Assembly: GCA_910588825.1 (NCBI GenBank)
Contig: CAJURF010000001.1
Span: 15,520 to 79,519, forward strand
Origin: an uncultured Lachnospiraceae bacterium
GTDB lineage: Bacteria > Bacillota > Clostridia > Lachnospirales > Lachnospiraceae
Direction: 5' to 3'
DNA length: 64,000 bases
Shown here: in pieces, positions 50,336 to 57,723 of the stretch
Layout of the letters: each line of letters begins with the position of its first letter
Numbering within the stretch: the stretch's first letter is position 1
Translations under genes and position numbers: made by a program
The notes under the pieces: model-generated
Told to the model about the DNA's origin: nothing
Databases searched by the model: none
Seen by the model: the letters and a program-made list of their open reading frames with translations, nothing else

Positions 50336-51981
50336 TCGATCGACAGAACATAGTAGTAAATAGGCTGCCCGCCGTCATTGAGTTCCACATCGCAGTCCGG
50401 ATACTGTTCTTCCACAGCAGCCAGAAGTTCTTGTGCCTTTTCTTCTTCCACCTGTTCCCCATAGTAGATGCTGATCAGTTCTGCTTCTTCGTCCATCATA
50501 GCCTGGATGGATGCCAGGGCGGTTTCTTCTATCTCCTGTCCCACAGCCAGCAGGCCCTCATCCCCCAGACCGATGATATCATCTTGATGGATCTCTTTGT
50601 TGTCAATGTGGGTATCCCTCACCGCATAGGTAATTAATCCGGTTTTCACATACTCCATCTGCTCTATCATGGACTGGGTATTTTCTTCTGTGCTCTTTTC
50701 CGGCACATAATTTAAAACAGCAGTAATCCCCTGAGGTACGGTCTTGGTGGGAATGACCACAATTTCTTTTTCTTTTTCCAGTGCCTTTGCCTGATTGGCC
50801 GCCAGGATAATATTTTTATTATTTGGCAGAATATACACTGTCTTTGCGGGAACCTGTCCAATGGCGTTGAGCATGTCTTCTGTGCTGGGGTTCATGGTCT
50901 GTCCGCCCTCGATGAGATAATCCACACCCAGTTCCCTGAAAATTTCACCCATTCCTTTTCCTGCAGACACACTGATAAATCCCACATCCTTCATTTCCTG
51001 TGCAGGAGTCTGTGCCGCTTTTTCTGCCTCTTTGAACAGTTTCTCCTGATGTTCTTCCCGCATATTGTCGATTTTGATTCTGGATAGCTGGCCGTGTCCC
51101 AGACCTTTTTGAAGGGCCTTGCCCGGGTCGTTGGTGTGCACATGGATTTTGACCAGTTCGTCGTCAGCCACCACCACCAGAGAATCCCCGATGGAACTTA
51201 AGTATTCTTTGAATTCTTCCACCTGAGAGGCGCTCAGAGGATTTTCCAGCAATACAATAAACTCTGTGCAATAGCCGAACTTGATATCTGCCTCCTCCTG
51301 GACAGACGCGCCGGGCCAAGCGTTTTTCTCCATTTTGGGAATTTCCACAGGTCCAGCCGTCTCTTTTCCCAGAAAAGCATCCAGCGCTCCCTCCAGAACC
51401 GCCACATAACCCTGGCCGCCGGAATCCACAACCCCGGCCTCCTTTAAGACTGGCAGCATATCCGGTGTCTTTAGCAGCGTATCCTGGGCACACTGCAGGA
51501 TTTCTTCCAGAAACGGCTGGAGATCTTCTGCTGTCTCCGCCAGCTGGCTGGCCCTGGCAGCAGCCTCTTTGGCCACTGTAAGTATGGTGCCGTCTTTGGG
51601 TTTCATAACCGCTTTGTATGCTGTCTCCACGCCTCTTTCCAGAGCCGCGGCCAATATCTGCGGGTTCAGTACGGTTTCATTGCTGATTACTTTTGTAAAA
51701 CCCCGCAGAAGCTGAGATAAGATTACCCCGGAATTTCCCCTGGCGCCCCGTAAAGAACCGGAGGAAATTGCTTTTGCCAGTGTCTCCATGGTAGGATTTT
51801 CCAGTCTGCCCACTTCCGCAGCCGCAGACATGATGGTTAAGGTCATATTTGTCCCAGTATCCCCATCCGGTACCGGAAATACATTCAGTTCATTGATCCA
51901 TTCCTTCTTTGCATCCAGATTCCTGGCTCCGGCCAGAAACATCTTTCCCAGCATACCGGCATCTATTGTATTTGTACTCAA
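50332..51981 (-). CDS. yloV: DAK2/DegV-type protein YloV (fatty acid kinase FakA-like)
   Basis: The 549-residue protein is the FakA/YloV type: an N-terminal kinase domain (DhaL-like) with NELNVFPVPDGDTGTNMTLTI and SLRGARGNSGVILSQLLRGF, a middle domain, and a C-terminal FakB-partner domain with GGQTMNPSTEDMLNAI and LPNNKNIILAANQA. FakA phosphorylates fatty acids bound to FakB (DegV family) for phospholipid synthesis. I chose the TTG at 51981 (MSTNTIDAGMLGKMFL), eight bases after AAGGAGG, to match family length. Confidence 0.92.
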   Translation of the reverse strand: MSTNTIDAGMLGKMFLAGARNLDAKKEWINELNVFPVPDGDTGTNMTLTIMSAAAEVGRLENPTMETLAKAISSGSLRGARGNSGVILSQLLRGFTKVISNETVLNPQILAAALERGVETAYKAVMKPKDGTILTVAKEAAARASQLAETAEDLQPFLEEILQCAQDTLLKTPDMLPVLKEAGVVDSGGQGYVAVLEGALDAFLGKETAGPVEIPKMEKNAWPGASVQEEADIKFGYCTEFIVLLENPLSASQVEEFKEYLSSIGDSLVVVADDELVKIHVHTNDPGKALQKGLGHGQLSRIKIDNMREEHQEKLFKEAEKAAQTPAQEMKDVGFISVSAGKGMGEIFRELGVDYLIEGGQTMNPSTEDMLNAIGQVPAKTVYILPNNKNIILAANQAKALEKEKEIVVIPTKTVPQGITAVLNYVPEKSTEENTQSMIEQMEYVKTGLITYAVRDTHIDNKEIHQDDIIGLGDEGLLAVGQEIEETALASIQAMMDEEAELISIYYGEQVEEEKAQELLAAVEEQYPDCDVELNDGGQPIYYYVLSIE

Positions 51982-51998
51982 AACAAAATCCTCCTTAA

Positions 51999-52355
51999 TC
52001 AATCGACCACCCGGACGCCTTCCACCAGCAAGGTCATTTTGGAAATTTCCATTCCGGTAAAAGCTTCCAGTTTATATTTCACACTGCTAAACAGATTATC
52101 CGCAACGGTGCGTATACTCACCCCGTACGCCACAATCACATGAAAGGTGAGACGAATTTTGTTATCTTCAATTTTTACATTGATTCCATGTTTCAGGCTG
52201 TCTTTGCGGAGAAGCTTTACCAGCCCGTCCTTTACACTGACAGCTGCCATTCCCACAATACCGAAGCATTCTACCGCAACACTTCCCGCATACATGGCAA
52301 TTACATCTGGGTCGATGACAATCTGTCCCAGTTCAGAATCTAAGCGTGCGCTCAT
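51999..52355 (-). CDS. yloU: Asp23/Gls24 family envelope stress protein YloU
   Basis: The 118-residue protein is of the Asp23 family: GQIVIDPDVIAMYAGSVAVECFGIVGMA, followed by GINVKIEDNKIRLTFHVIVAYGVSI and the C-terminal VRVVD. These proteins bind the membrane or other partners and are linked to envelope homeostasis; YloU itself is nearly always next to yloV and rpmB. AAGGAGG lies before the ATG at 52355. The next gene, yloV, starts 17 bases after its stop. Confidence 0.93.
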   Translation of the reverse strand: MSARLDSELGQIVIDPDVIAMYAGSVAVECFGIVGMAAVSVKDGLVKLLRKDSLKHGINVKIEDNKIRLTFHVIVAYGVSIRTVADNLFSSVKYKLEAFTGMEISKMTLLVEGVRVVD

Positions 52356-52416
52356 AAGGTTTACCTCCTTGATATATTTAAAAATTATGATTTTCGGGTT
52401 ATTGAAAAGCAGCCAT

Positions 52417-54591
52417 TTAATACAGCTTCTTGGGCTTACTGTACAGGCTGTTCTGCTGCCGGCATCCGCTTCTCGTTGCATACGAACGTACCTTAAAGTA
52501 TGCCTGGCAGCCTTCTGCCCTGCTCACCCCTGGCAGAGTACATGTTATCTTTCCATTTTTGAGCTTCGCGGTTCCTATCCTATGATAAACTTTTTGTTTC
52601 TTTGTTCCTGTGCGCTGATATACTTTCGTGCCCACGATTTTATAGGCCACACGGTATCTGCCGTTTTTCAGCTGATACACATAGTAACCGTCCGCCCGTT
52701 TGGACACATTCATAGTCAGGACAGCATTCCCACAGACGGCAGTATTTTGTGTCTGCCGGACTCTTACTTTCCTGGGCACTTCCGGATGGGTCAGAATCTT
52801 GACGGAACTGCTGTAATCACCGTAACTTCTCCTGCCATCCGAAGATTGTCTAATACTTCGTATCCGGAACCAGTAATCTCTGGCTGGCAGAAGCTCTCTG
52901 TTCTTATAAGAAGTTTTATTTGTCTCAGCTATTTTTACCCATTTATTTTTCTGCCTGCTGTATCGGTAAACTGCATATTGATCGGCACCGCATACCTTTT
53001 TCCATTTCATGGACGCTGTCCGGGGGGTGGAAGAATAAGAAGTTATCTTCGTCCTGCCCGGTTTTTTCAAAGGCTGGGGGGACGGGGGAGGGGTCACTTC
53101 CGGGTCCGGCTGCGGGGACGGCGTTACCTCCGGCTTCTGTGTATTGGACGCCACATGGATTTGAAACGATTCCTCTGTGCCTGCCACTGCCTGGCCATGG
53201 GCATCGTATCCCGTTATACTCACATCCAGATCTTTGGCCGCCATTTCCTCTGTGATTTCCAGCACATGCTTAAACTCCAGTTCTGAAAAGTTATCTCCCC
53301 CGCCGCTGATACGGTTCAGAACCACGGCTTCGTCCATCTCCTGTGAAATATCACTTCCGTTGATTTCATAGTGCAGTGTACTTATTTTATTATTTAAAAG
53401 AAATGAATTTTTATCCGTTCCCGGGCCAATTTCCTGGATATCTGCCGTGGATATCTGAATGGGCGCGGCCACACCGTACAGAGCGATTTTATCTCCTGCT
53501 TCTGCCTGTATGCCGTCTGAAAAATCCAAATCGTATTCAGGCACCACTGTATCATCCTGGTCATATACACCTGTCTCACCGGAGATGTTCTCTCCCACCT
53601 CCGCCCGGGTCAGCTGGAGTTTGTCCCCTGTCTCAAAGGCTGTGATATCACTTTCCCTGCCGTCCTTTAACATAGGTTCTCCGTACTGATAGTAATAATT
53701 TACCAGGCGGCTGGCCTGATTCACCACACCCTGCTGCTGAAGCCGGGCCAGTTCCACTTTGTAAGCAGTGCTGCCACTGCTCACATTATAAATCACAAAA
53801 TGTGATTTTCCCGCAGAATACTCCGCCAGATCCGATGCCCGCATCTCTCCAGGAATCTCAAAGTTCGACCCCCACCAGTTTCCGGCAAAAGGGTCATTAT
53901 AGATACGGTAACCCCGCATCCCGGCCCACTCGCTGATACGGTTCATATGGCTGTCCGGTGAAAATCTTGCCAAAAGTTTATTCTCTGTGACACCGATGGT
54001 AATGGGGCGGTTCCACTTTATGATATTCTGCTTTCCCTGACCGTCCTGGCAGGAAACGGAAATCTCCAGCCAGTAATCCCCGGATGCCAGCACAGGGTAA
54101 GGACTGCCGCTCTCATCCAGCAGAGTCATCCCGTCGTCGATCTCCCCTTCTCCGCCGGGAATCAATGCGGCAAACCCAATATCGTCAAAATAGCATTTGC
54201 TGTATCCCTGGTAAAAAGAATCCGGATTCACACCGTCCCAGACCAGCTCCGGCATTCCGCTGTTTTTGATATCTTCTACAGAGCCCCAGGAATTAATGCT
54301 CACCGAAGTGTTTCCCTCCACCCAGAGAGGGGGATTTTTTACATTTCCCTGTACCCGGCGCACCACTTCCTGACTGCCGTAACGGTACATATTCACCGCC
54401 ACCTGGCTGGCGGTATATCCAGCCGGCAGATTGTATGTTCCCTTAACATAGAAATTCCTCCCCGGTGCTATGGTAGACTCATGTTTCGCCGGTACATCCA
54501 CCTGTATTGATGCTGAAGCCTGCGCATGTAACGGAGGACTGCCCAAAAGCAGCACACCGGCGGCCAGCAGCACGCGTATCCAATCCCTCAT
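52417..54591 (-). CDS. Secreted protein with large unknown domain and two fibronectin type III domains
   Basis: The 724-residue protein has a signal peptide (about 1-26, MRDWIRVLLAAGVLLLG with an AQA-type cleavage site), a unique extracellular region of about 460 residues with beta-rich character, a proline-rich linker (about 484-509, with PSPQPDPEV) and two C-terminal fibronectin type III domains (510-605 and 606-724). There is no LPxTG or membrane anchor; the very basic last domain could bind the wall. No catalytic motif is recognised. The ATG at 54591 follows GGAGGAGG. It has its own promoter and is divergent from rpmB. Confidence 0.85.
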   Translation of the reverse strand: MRDWIRVLLAAGVLLLGSPPLHAQASASIQVDVPAKHESTIAPGRNFYVKGTYNLPAGYTASQVAVNMYRYGSQEVVRRVQGNVKNPPLWVEGNTSVSINSWGSVEDIKNSGMPELVWDGVNPDSFYQGYSKCYFDDIGFAALIPGGEGEIDDGMTLLDESGSPYPVLASGDYWLEISVSCQDGQGKQNIIKWNRPITIGVTENKLLARFSPDSHMNRISEWAGMRGYRIYNDPFAGNWWGSNFEIPGEMRASDLAEYSAGKSHFVIYNVSSGSTAYKVELARLQQQGVVNQASRLVNYYYQYGEPMLKDGRESDITAFETGDKLQLTRAEVGENISGETGVYDQDDTVVPEYDLDFSDGIQAEAGDKIALYGVAAPIQISTADIQEIGPGTDKNSFLLNNKISTLHYEINGSDISQEMDEAVVLNRISGGGDNFSELEFKHVLEITEEMAAKDLDVSITGYDAHGQAVAGTEESFQIHVASNTQKPEVTPSPQPDPEVTPPPSPQPLKKPGRTKITSYSSTPRTASMKWKKVCGADQYAVYRYSRQKNKWVKIAETNKTSYKNRELLPARDYWFRIRSIRQSSDGRRSYGDYSSSVKILTHPEVPRKVRVRQTQNTAVCGNAVLTMNVSKRADGYYVYQLKNGRYRVAYKIVGTKVYQRTGTKKQKVYHRIGTAKLKNGKITCTLPGVSRAEGCQAYFKVRSYATRSGCRQQNSLYSKPKKLY

Positions 54592-54631
54592 CTTTCCTCC
54601 TCCTTCTTGATCCCAAATACTTCTAAAAATA

Positions 54632-54660
54632 AGTATACTATTAAGCCCTGCCAATTTCAA
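54632..54660 (-). promoter_or_regulatory. Promoter of the fibronectin-domain protein gene
   Basis: TTGAAA (54660-54655) and TATACT (54637-54632) on the minus strand with a 17-base spacer, about 40 bases before the start. Confidence 0.7.
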
Positions 54661-54705
54661 GATTTACCCAAAAGTTAAATTCTATAAAGTTTTTTTCAGA
54701 TTCTC

Positions 54706-54734
54706 TTGCCAAAATAAAATTCTTCTGATAGAAT
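54706..54734 (+). promoter_or_regulatory. Promoter of rpmB
   Basis: TTGCCA (54706-54711) and TAGAAT (54729-54734) with a 17-base spacer, 39 bases before the rpmB start. It is back to back with the promoter of the surface protein gene. Confidence 0.65.
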
Positions 54735-54772
54735 AGACATATTGTTGAAAAAAGTATCGAGGAGGTGCAGTG

Positions 54773-54958
54773 ATGGCAAAATGTTCCATTTGTGGAAAAG
54801 GCGTATACTTTGGAAATAAAGTAAGCCATTCCCATAGAAGGTCCAATAAAATGTGGAAACCCAATATAAAATCCGTAAGAATAAAAGTAAACAATGCTAC
54901 GAAAAAGCAGTATGTATGTACTTCATGTCTGAGATCCGGCAAAGTAGAAAGGGCTTAG
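54773..54958 (+). CDS. rpmB: Ribosomal protein L28, zinc-binding form
   Basis: L28 is a large-subunit protein. The 61-residue sequence MAKCSICGKGVYFGNKVSHSHRR with a second pair CTSC near the end (four cysteines) is the zinc-binding C+ form. The ATG at 54773 has GGAGG seven bases upstream; a GTG lies one codon earlier. It stands alone on the plus strand between minus-strand genes, beside yloU-yloV-recG, as is usual in Firmicutes. Confidence 0.97.
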   Translation: MAKCSICGKGVYFGNKVSHSHRRSNKMWKPNIKSVRIKVNNATKKQYVCTSCLRSGKVERA

Positions 54959-54995
54959 AGATTGACAGTTCCTAAATATACGGATAAACGAATAG

Positions 54996-55030
54996 ACGGC
55001 GGATTCTTTTCTAAAATGAGAGTCCGCCGT
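54996..55030 (+). terminator. Terminator of rpmB
   Basis: ACGGCGGA and TCCGCCGT, extended by partial pairing, form a stem followed by TTGTTTTATT, 37 bases after rpmB. It also lies at the 3' side of the convergent 46-residue peptide gene but lacks a T-tract in that direction. Confidence 0.82.
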
Positions 55031-55056
55031 TTGTTTTATTCTGTCCGGATAAAGCT

Positions 55057-55197
55057 CTAAGGACAGCAAAATAAATTATAACCTGCCAAGAGGCATATAG
55101 CTGCTATCAGCACCATGATCAGACCTTTAGGAGCAATCAGGGCAATGACCATGCCAATGCCAGTAAAAAATAACGCAAGACCAGCGACACGGCGCAT
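55057..55197 (-). CDS. Small two-helix membrane peptide
   Basis: The 46-residue product MRRVAGLALFFTGIG... consists of a short basic start, two hydrophobic helices split by PKG, and a C-terminal GYNLFCCP with two adjacent cysteines. AGGAG lies five bases before the ATG at 55197, supporting expression. Longer frames upstream add a cysteine-rich stretch with no ribosome site. I know similar small peptides ending in a Cys-Cys motif in Lachnospiraceae, but no function. The position after gerW suggests a sporulation link, which is inference. Confidence 0.6.
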   Translation of the reverse strand: MRRVAGLALFFTGIGMVIALIAPKGLIMVLIAAICLLAGYNLFCCP

Positions 55198-55297
55198 ACA
55201 AGCTCCTGCTTCCGGAGTATGCCTGCCTTTGCAGACACACTCCCACACACTTTTACTTCTATATTTATGCGCTGACAGTCTGTTCTATGCCTGTCTG

Positions 55298-55693
55298 CTA
55301 TTCATCTTTTTCCAGTTTCTCAGCGTCCTCTTCCACCGTCATATCTGTCCCGCCGCCTGAAGTGAATTTATTCACAAAATCAGGAACCATATCCAGCACT
55401 TTGGTGAGACCATCCTGATTTTTCACATTCACCAGTTTCGTGGTGCCATTTTGTATCACCAGTACCGCGCAGGGTGTCACTTTACCGCCCATACCGCCGC
55501 CCCCGTTATTCTTCTTATCTCCTGAGAAGGCTCCTGCCCCAATGCCAAAAGCCACGTCCACCAGGGGAAGAATAATGGTATCGCCAATGTGAATGGCATC
55601 TCCCACCACTGTCCTGGCATCCACATAGCCTTCCATCCCTTTAAACAGTGCGCTGACCGTTGATTGAAAATCATTATTGTTCTCCTGTGCCAT
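55298..55693 (-). CDS. gerW: Spore germination/sporulation protein GerW (YtfJ)
   Basis: The 131-residue protein matches GerW/YtfJ: VDARTVVGDAIHIGDTIILPLVDVAFGIGAGAFSG, a glycine-rich turn (NNGGGGMGGKVTPCAVLVI) and an acidic C-terminus. In Bacillus it is made in the forespore and is needed for response to L-alanine germinant. The ATG at 55693 follows GGAGG by five bases. It lies after a DUF2953 protein as in the Bacillus ytfI-ytfJ pair. Confidence 0.94.
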   Translation of the reverse strand: MAQENNNDFQSTVSALFKGMEGYVDARTVVGDAIHIGDTIILPLVDVAFGIGAGAFSGDKKNNGGGGMGGKVTPCAVLVIQNGTTKLVNVKNQDGLTKVLDMVPDFVNKFTSGGGTDMTVEEDAEKLEKDE

Positions 55694-55725
55694 AATCTCC
55701 TCCATTTCGTTATGTTAACATTAGG

Positions 55726-56688
55726 TTAACCTGCCTGCTGCATCATCCAGCGCAGCGTTGTCTTCACATTTTTATCAAAATACAGCCTGCACGCAGCATA
55801 CAGCAGCGCTGCGCCATAGACTCTTCCCCGCATCTGGACATTTCCCTCCAGAACTTTTCTGTCCCAGACTGGATTCACCGTGAGACAGCTGCGGTGGATG
55901 GGATAAGACGCGCCCAGAACAGCCAGCAGCTGTCCGGTGGCAGCCGGACTTCCCAGCCCCAGATCTACCCAGCCTTTTATTTTCTGTGGGCCTGCGTGGC
56001 GCAAAAGGGCGAGAATCTGCTGCCATGTACGGCCAAACGCCGCTTTCGTCTCCCCTCTCCCCAGAAACTCTTTCCACACAGTGACGGTACTACACAGATT
56101 GCGGAGGGCTGTCATCATTTTTTTTACGCCCTCACAGATGCTTTGGCATTTTTCCACAAGGTTTCTCCAGAAGCGCTTCAAAAAGTTTTCTCTGCTTTTT
56201 TTGAAAGGCATCGGCGGGGCATCTTCTGCAATTTCAGCCTCTGTCCTTTCTGAAAAATTACCGGCCGCTTCTGGCTTCAGCTCCCGGGCCTCAGGTTCTG
56301 CGGCTAACTCTCTGTCATATGGCATTTTCTCCTCACCTGATCCCGATTGTGCTCTGACCTTCGTTCCCTTGGCAGTCTTCTTTCTGGCAGTCTTCTTTCT
56401 GGCAGTCTTTTTCCTGAAAAACAGCTTCTTCCACACTGCCGTGTCGATTCCCAACAGACGTATCTGCACACGGGAACCTTCACTGCCTCCGGCTATGCGC
56501 ACGCTGACTAATCCCAGCAGCCAGCCGGCTCTGCCGGAAATTTCCCATTTATCGGCATCCCTTATGGCTCTTCCCCGGTATCGGACTGGACAGAACAAAA
56601 CCAGTGCCACGGCCAAAAGTATCACGGCCAGAAGAAAAACCAGCACAATCCCTATGCACTTAATCACCAGCCAAAGTATATGTAGCAT
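55726..56688 (-). CDS. DUF2953 membrane protein (YtfI-like)
   Basis: The 320-residue protein has an N-terminal membrane helix (about 8-33, LWLVIKCIGIVLVFLLAVILLA), the DUF2953 opening FCPVRYRGRA, a lysine-rich spacer with three copies of KKTAR/KKTAK, an acidic segment, and a C-terminal part with KIKGWVDLGLGSPAATGQLLAVLG and DRKVLEGNVQMRGRVYGAALLY. Its neighbour is gerW, and in Bacillus ytfI precedes ytfJ/gerW in the same operon. Function is unknown, with a sporulation role likely. Confidence 0.88.
   Translation of the reverse strand: MLHILWLVIKCIGIVLVFLLAVILLAVALVLFCPVRYRGRAIRDADKWEISGRAGWLLGLVSVRIAGGSEGSRVQIRLLGIDTAVWKKLFFRKKTARKKTARKKTAKGTKVRAQSGSGEEKMPYDRELAAEPEARELKPEAAGNFSERTEAEIAEDAPPMPFKKSRENFLKRFWRNLVEKCQSICEGVKKMMTALRNLCSTVTVWKEFLGRGETKAAFGRTWQQILALLRHAGPQKIKGWVDLGLGSPAATGQLLAVLGASYPIHRSCLTVNPVWDRKVLEGNVQMRGRVYGAALLYAACRLYFDKNVKTTLRWMMQQAG
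56371..56415 (-). repeat. 15-base tandem repeat encoding KKTAR units
   Basis: GGCAGTCTTCTTTCT is repeated at 56371 and 56386, with a degenerate third copy at 56401. On the minus strand it encodes the KKTAR repeats in the basic spacer of the DUF2953 protein. Confidence 0.85.
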
Positions 56689-56692
56689 TTCT

Positions 56693-57022
56693 TCACCTGC
56701 CCTGTGCCTCCCGTAAATTCAGATATTTTTCTATGCAGAACCCTCCGGTAGCCGCATAAGTTTCTTTCAAGATCTTCTGCATCAACACACATGCTTCTTC
56801 TTTCCCCCGCGCAATGCCCATCACTTTGGGACACCGTATATGAGCGGTCTCCTGCAATAACACAGCAGTAGATACAATCTCCATCACATTCCTGCCATTG
56901 CGGGGCAGGGTAAGGAGATAAATACCCGGTGTCGGTTTTCTCTTATTGATTCGTCCCATGGTTCTGCGTACCTGTCTTTTTGCTTTCTCTCCCACGTACA
57001 AATGTCCATACCATGTCAACAT
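56693..57022 (-). CDS. Conserved-looking protein of unknown function upstream of ytfI-gerW
   Basis: A 109-residue protein with a basic N-terminal third (GEKAKRQVRRTMGRINKRKP) followed by an alpha/beta domain with GIYLLTLPRNGRNVMEIVSTAVLLQ, MGIARGKEEACVLMQKILKETY and GFCIEKYLNLREAQ. I do not recognise a named family. Its stop is four bases before the DUF2953 gene, so it is in the same transcript and could be a third sporulation-linked component. The ATG at 57022 has only a weak upstream ribosome site. Confidence 0.65.
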   Translation of the reverse strand: MLTWYGHLYVGEKAKRQVRRTMGRINKRKPTPGIYLLTLPRNGRNVMEIVSTAVLLQETAHIRCPKVMGIARGKEEACVLMQKILKETYAATGGFCIEKYLNLREAQGR

Positions 57023-57089
57023 GCTCTATCTACCTGCTCACTTTAAAGATTACCCAATTTTTCAAAAACTAAACATAAGAATCTGTACG

Positions 57090-57120
57090 AAAAGGGACGC
57101 CTTTTTGAAGCGCCCCTTTT
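57090..57120 (-). terminator. Terminator of the NUDIX hydrolase gene
   Basis: AAAAGGG-A-CGC and GCG-C-CCCTTTT form an 11-base stem with one mismatch and a 9-base loop, ending in CCCTTTT. It lies immediately after the NUDIX stop. Confidence 0.8.
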
Positions 57121-57121
57121 C

Positions 57122-57574
57122 TCAGAAATATTTTGTACACCCCCACATATGCGCTTTTCTAAGTTCCATATACTCACCATATGCACGCTCTACAATCTGC
57201 TTTTCATTGGAAAACCGCAGCAGATGATATACTTCGTGGAACTTATAATAGCCAGAGTCAACAAAATATTCTTCCCTTTGAGGCTTACTATGATAATTGT
57301 CCGCCGTCATCAGATACCAGTGTACTTCTTTTGCAACCACATCTTCGGGTACAGCAAAATGATAATGGCTCCGGCCAATATACTTTACTACGGCTGCATT
57401 TACATCCGCTTCCTCTTTCACCTCCCGAAGCGCAGTTTCTTTGTACGCTTCTCCTTTTTCTACGGTACCTTTTGGCAGCACCCATCCCTCATAGCGGTTC
57501 TTATAGGATTTGTACAGTGCCAAAATCTTCCCACGATAAATTACCACACCGCCACAGCTCGTTGCTTCAATCAT
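57122..57574 (-). CDS. NUDIX hydrolase
   Basis: The 150-residue protein has the NUDIX box GTVEKGEAYKETALREVKEEADV, which keeps the G, E and REVxEE residues but has AD where G is usual at the end. The opening SCGGVVIYRGKILALYKSYKNRYEGWVLPKG is typical of the diadenosine-polyphosphate or (di)nucleotide hydrolase type. The ATG at 57574 follows AGGAGG by seven bases; an upstream extension of the frame crosses the promoter and leader hairpin. The substrate is unknown. Confidence 0.9.
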   Translation of the reverse strand: MIEATSCGGVVIYRGKILALYKSYKNRYEGWVLPKGTVEKGEAYKETALREVKEEADVNAAVVKYIGRSHYHFAVPEDVVAKEVHWYLMTADNYHSKPQREEYFVDSGYYKFHEVYHLLRFSNEKQIVERAYGEYMELRKAHMWGCTKYF

Positions 57575-57605
57575 TGCAATGCCTCCTGCCTGCGTGTGTT
57601 TTTTC

Positions 57606-57633
57606 GTAACTGTTTCTGTACCTTCACAGTTAC
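57606..57633 (-). promoter_or_regulatory. Leader hairpin of the NUDIX gene
   Basis: GTAACTGT (57606-57613) and ACAGTTAC (57626-57633) form a perfect 8-base inverted repeat with a 12-base loop in the untranslated leader, between the promoter and the ribosome site. It may be an mRNA-stabilising or regulatory hairpin. Confidence 0.45.
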
Positions 57634-57655
57634 ATTTTTCTATATAACTATCTAT

Positions 57656-57684
57656 AGTATACCTCTTTTTCCGCTCTCTAGCAA
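57656..57684 (-). promoter_or_regulatory. Promoter of the NUDIX gene
   Basis: TTGCTA (57684-57679) and TATACT (57661-57656) on the minus strand with a 17-base spacer, about 80 bases before the ATG, downstream of the PBP gene. Confidence 0.65.
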
Positions 57685-57723
57685 CCTTAATTTGCTCTAT
57701 ATGGTACGCCAGACAATGCTGTA

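Noticed and set aside
52147..53286. A 379-codon open frame on the plus strand opposite yloU and the surface protein gene
   Set aside because: It spans two real minus-strand genes and their gap, has low-complexity composition and no ribosome site.
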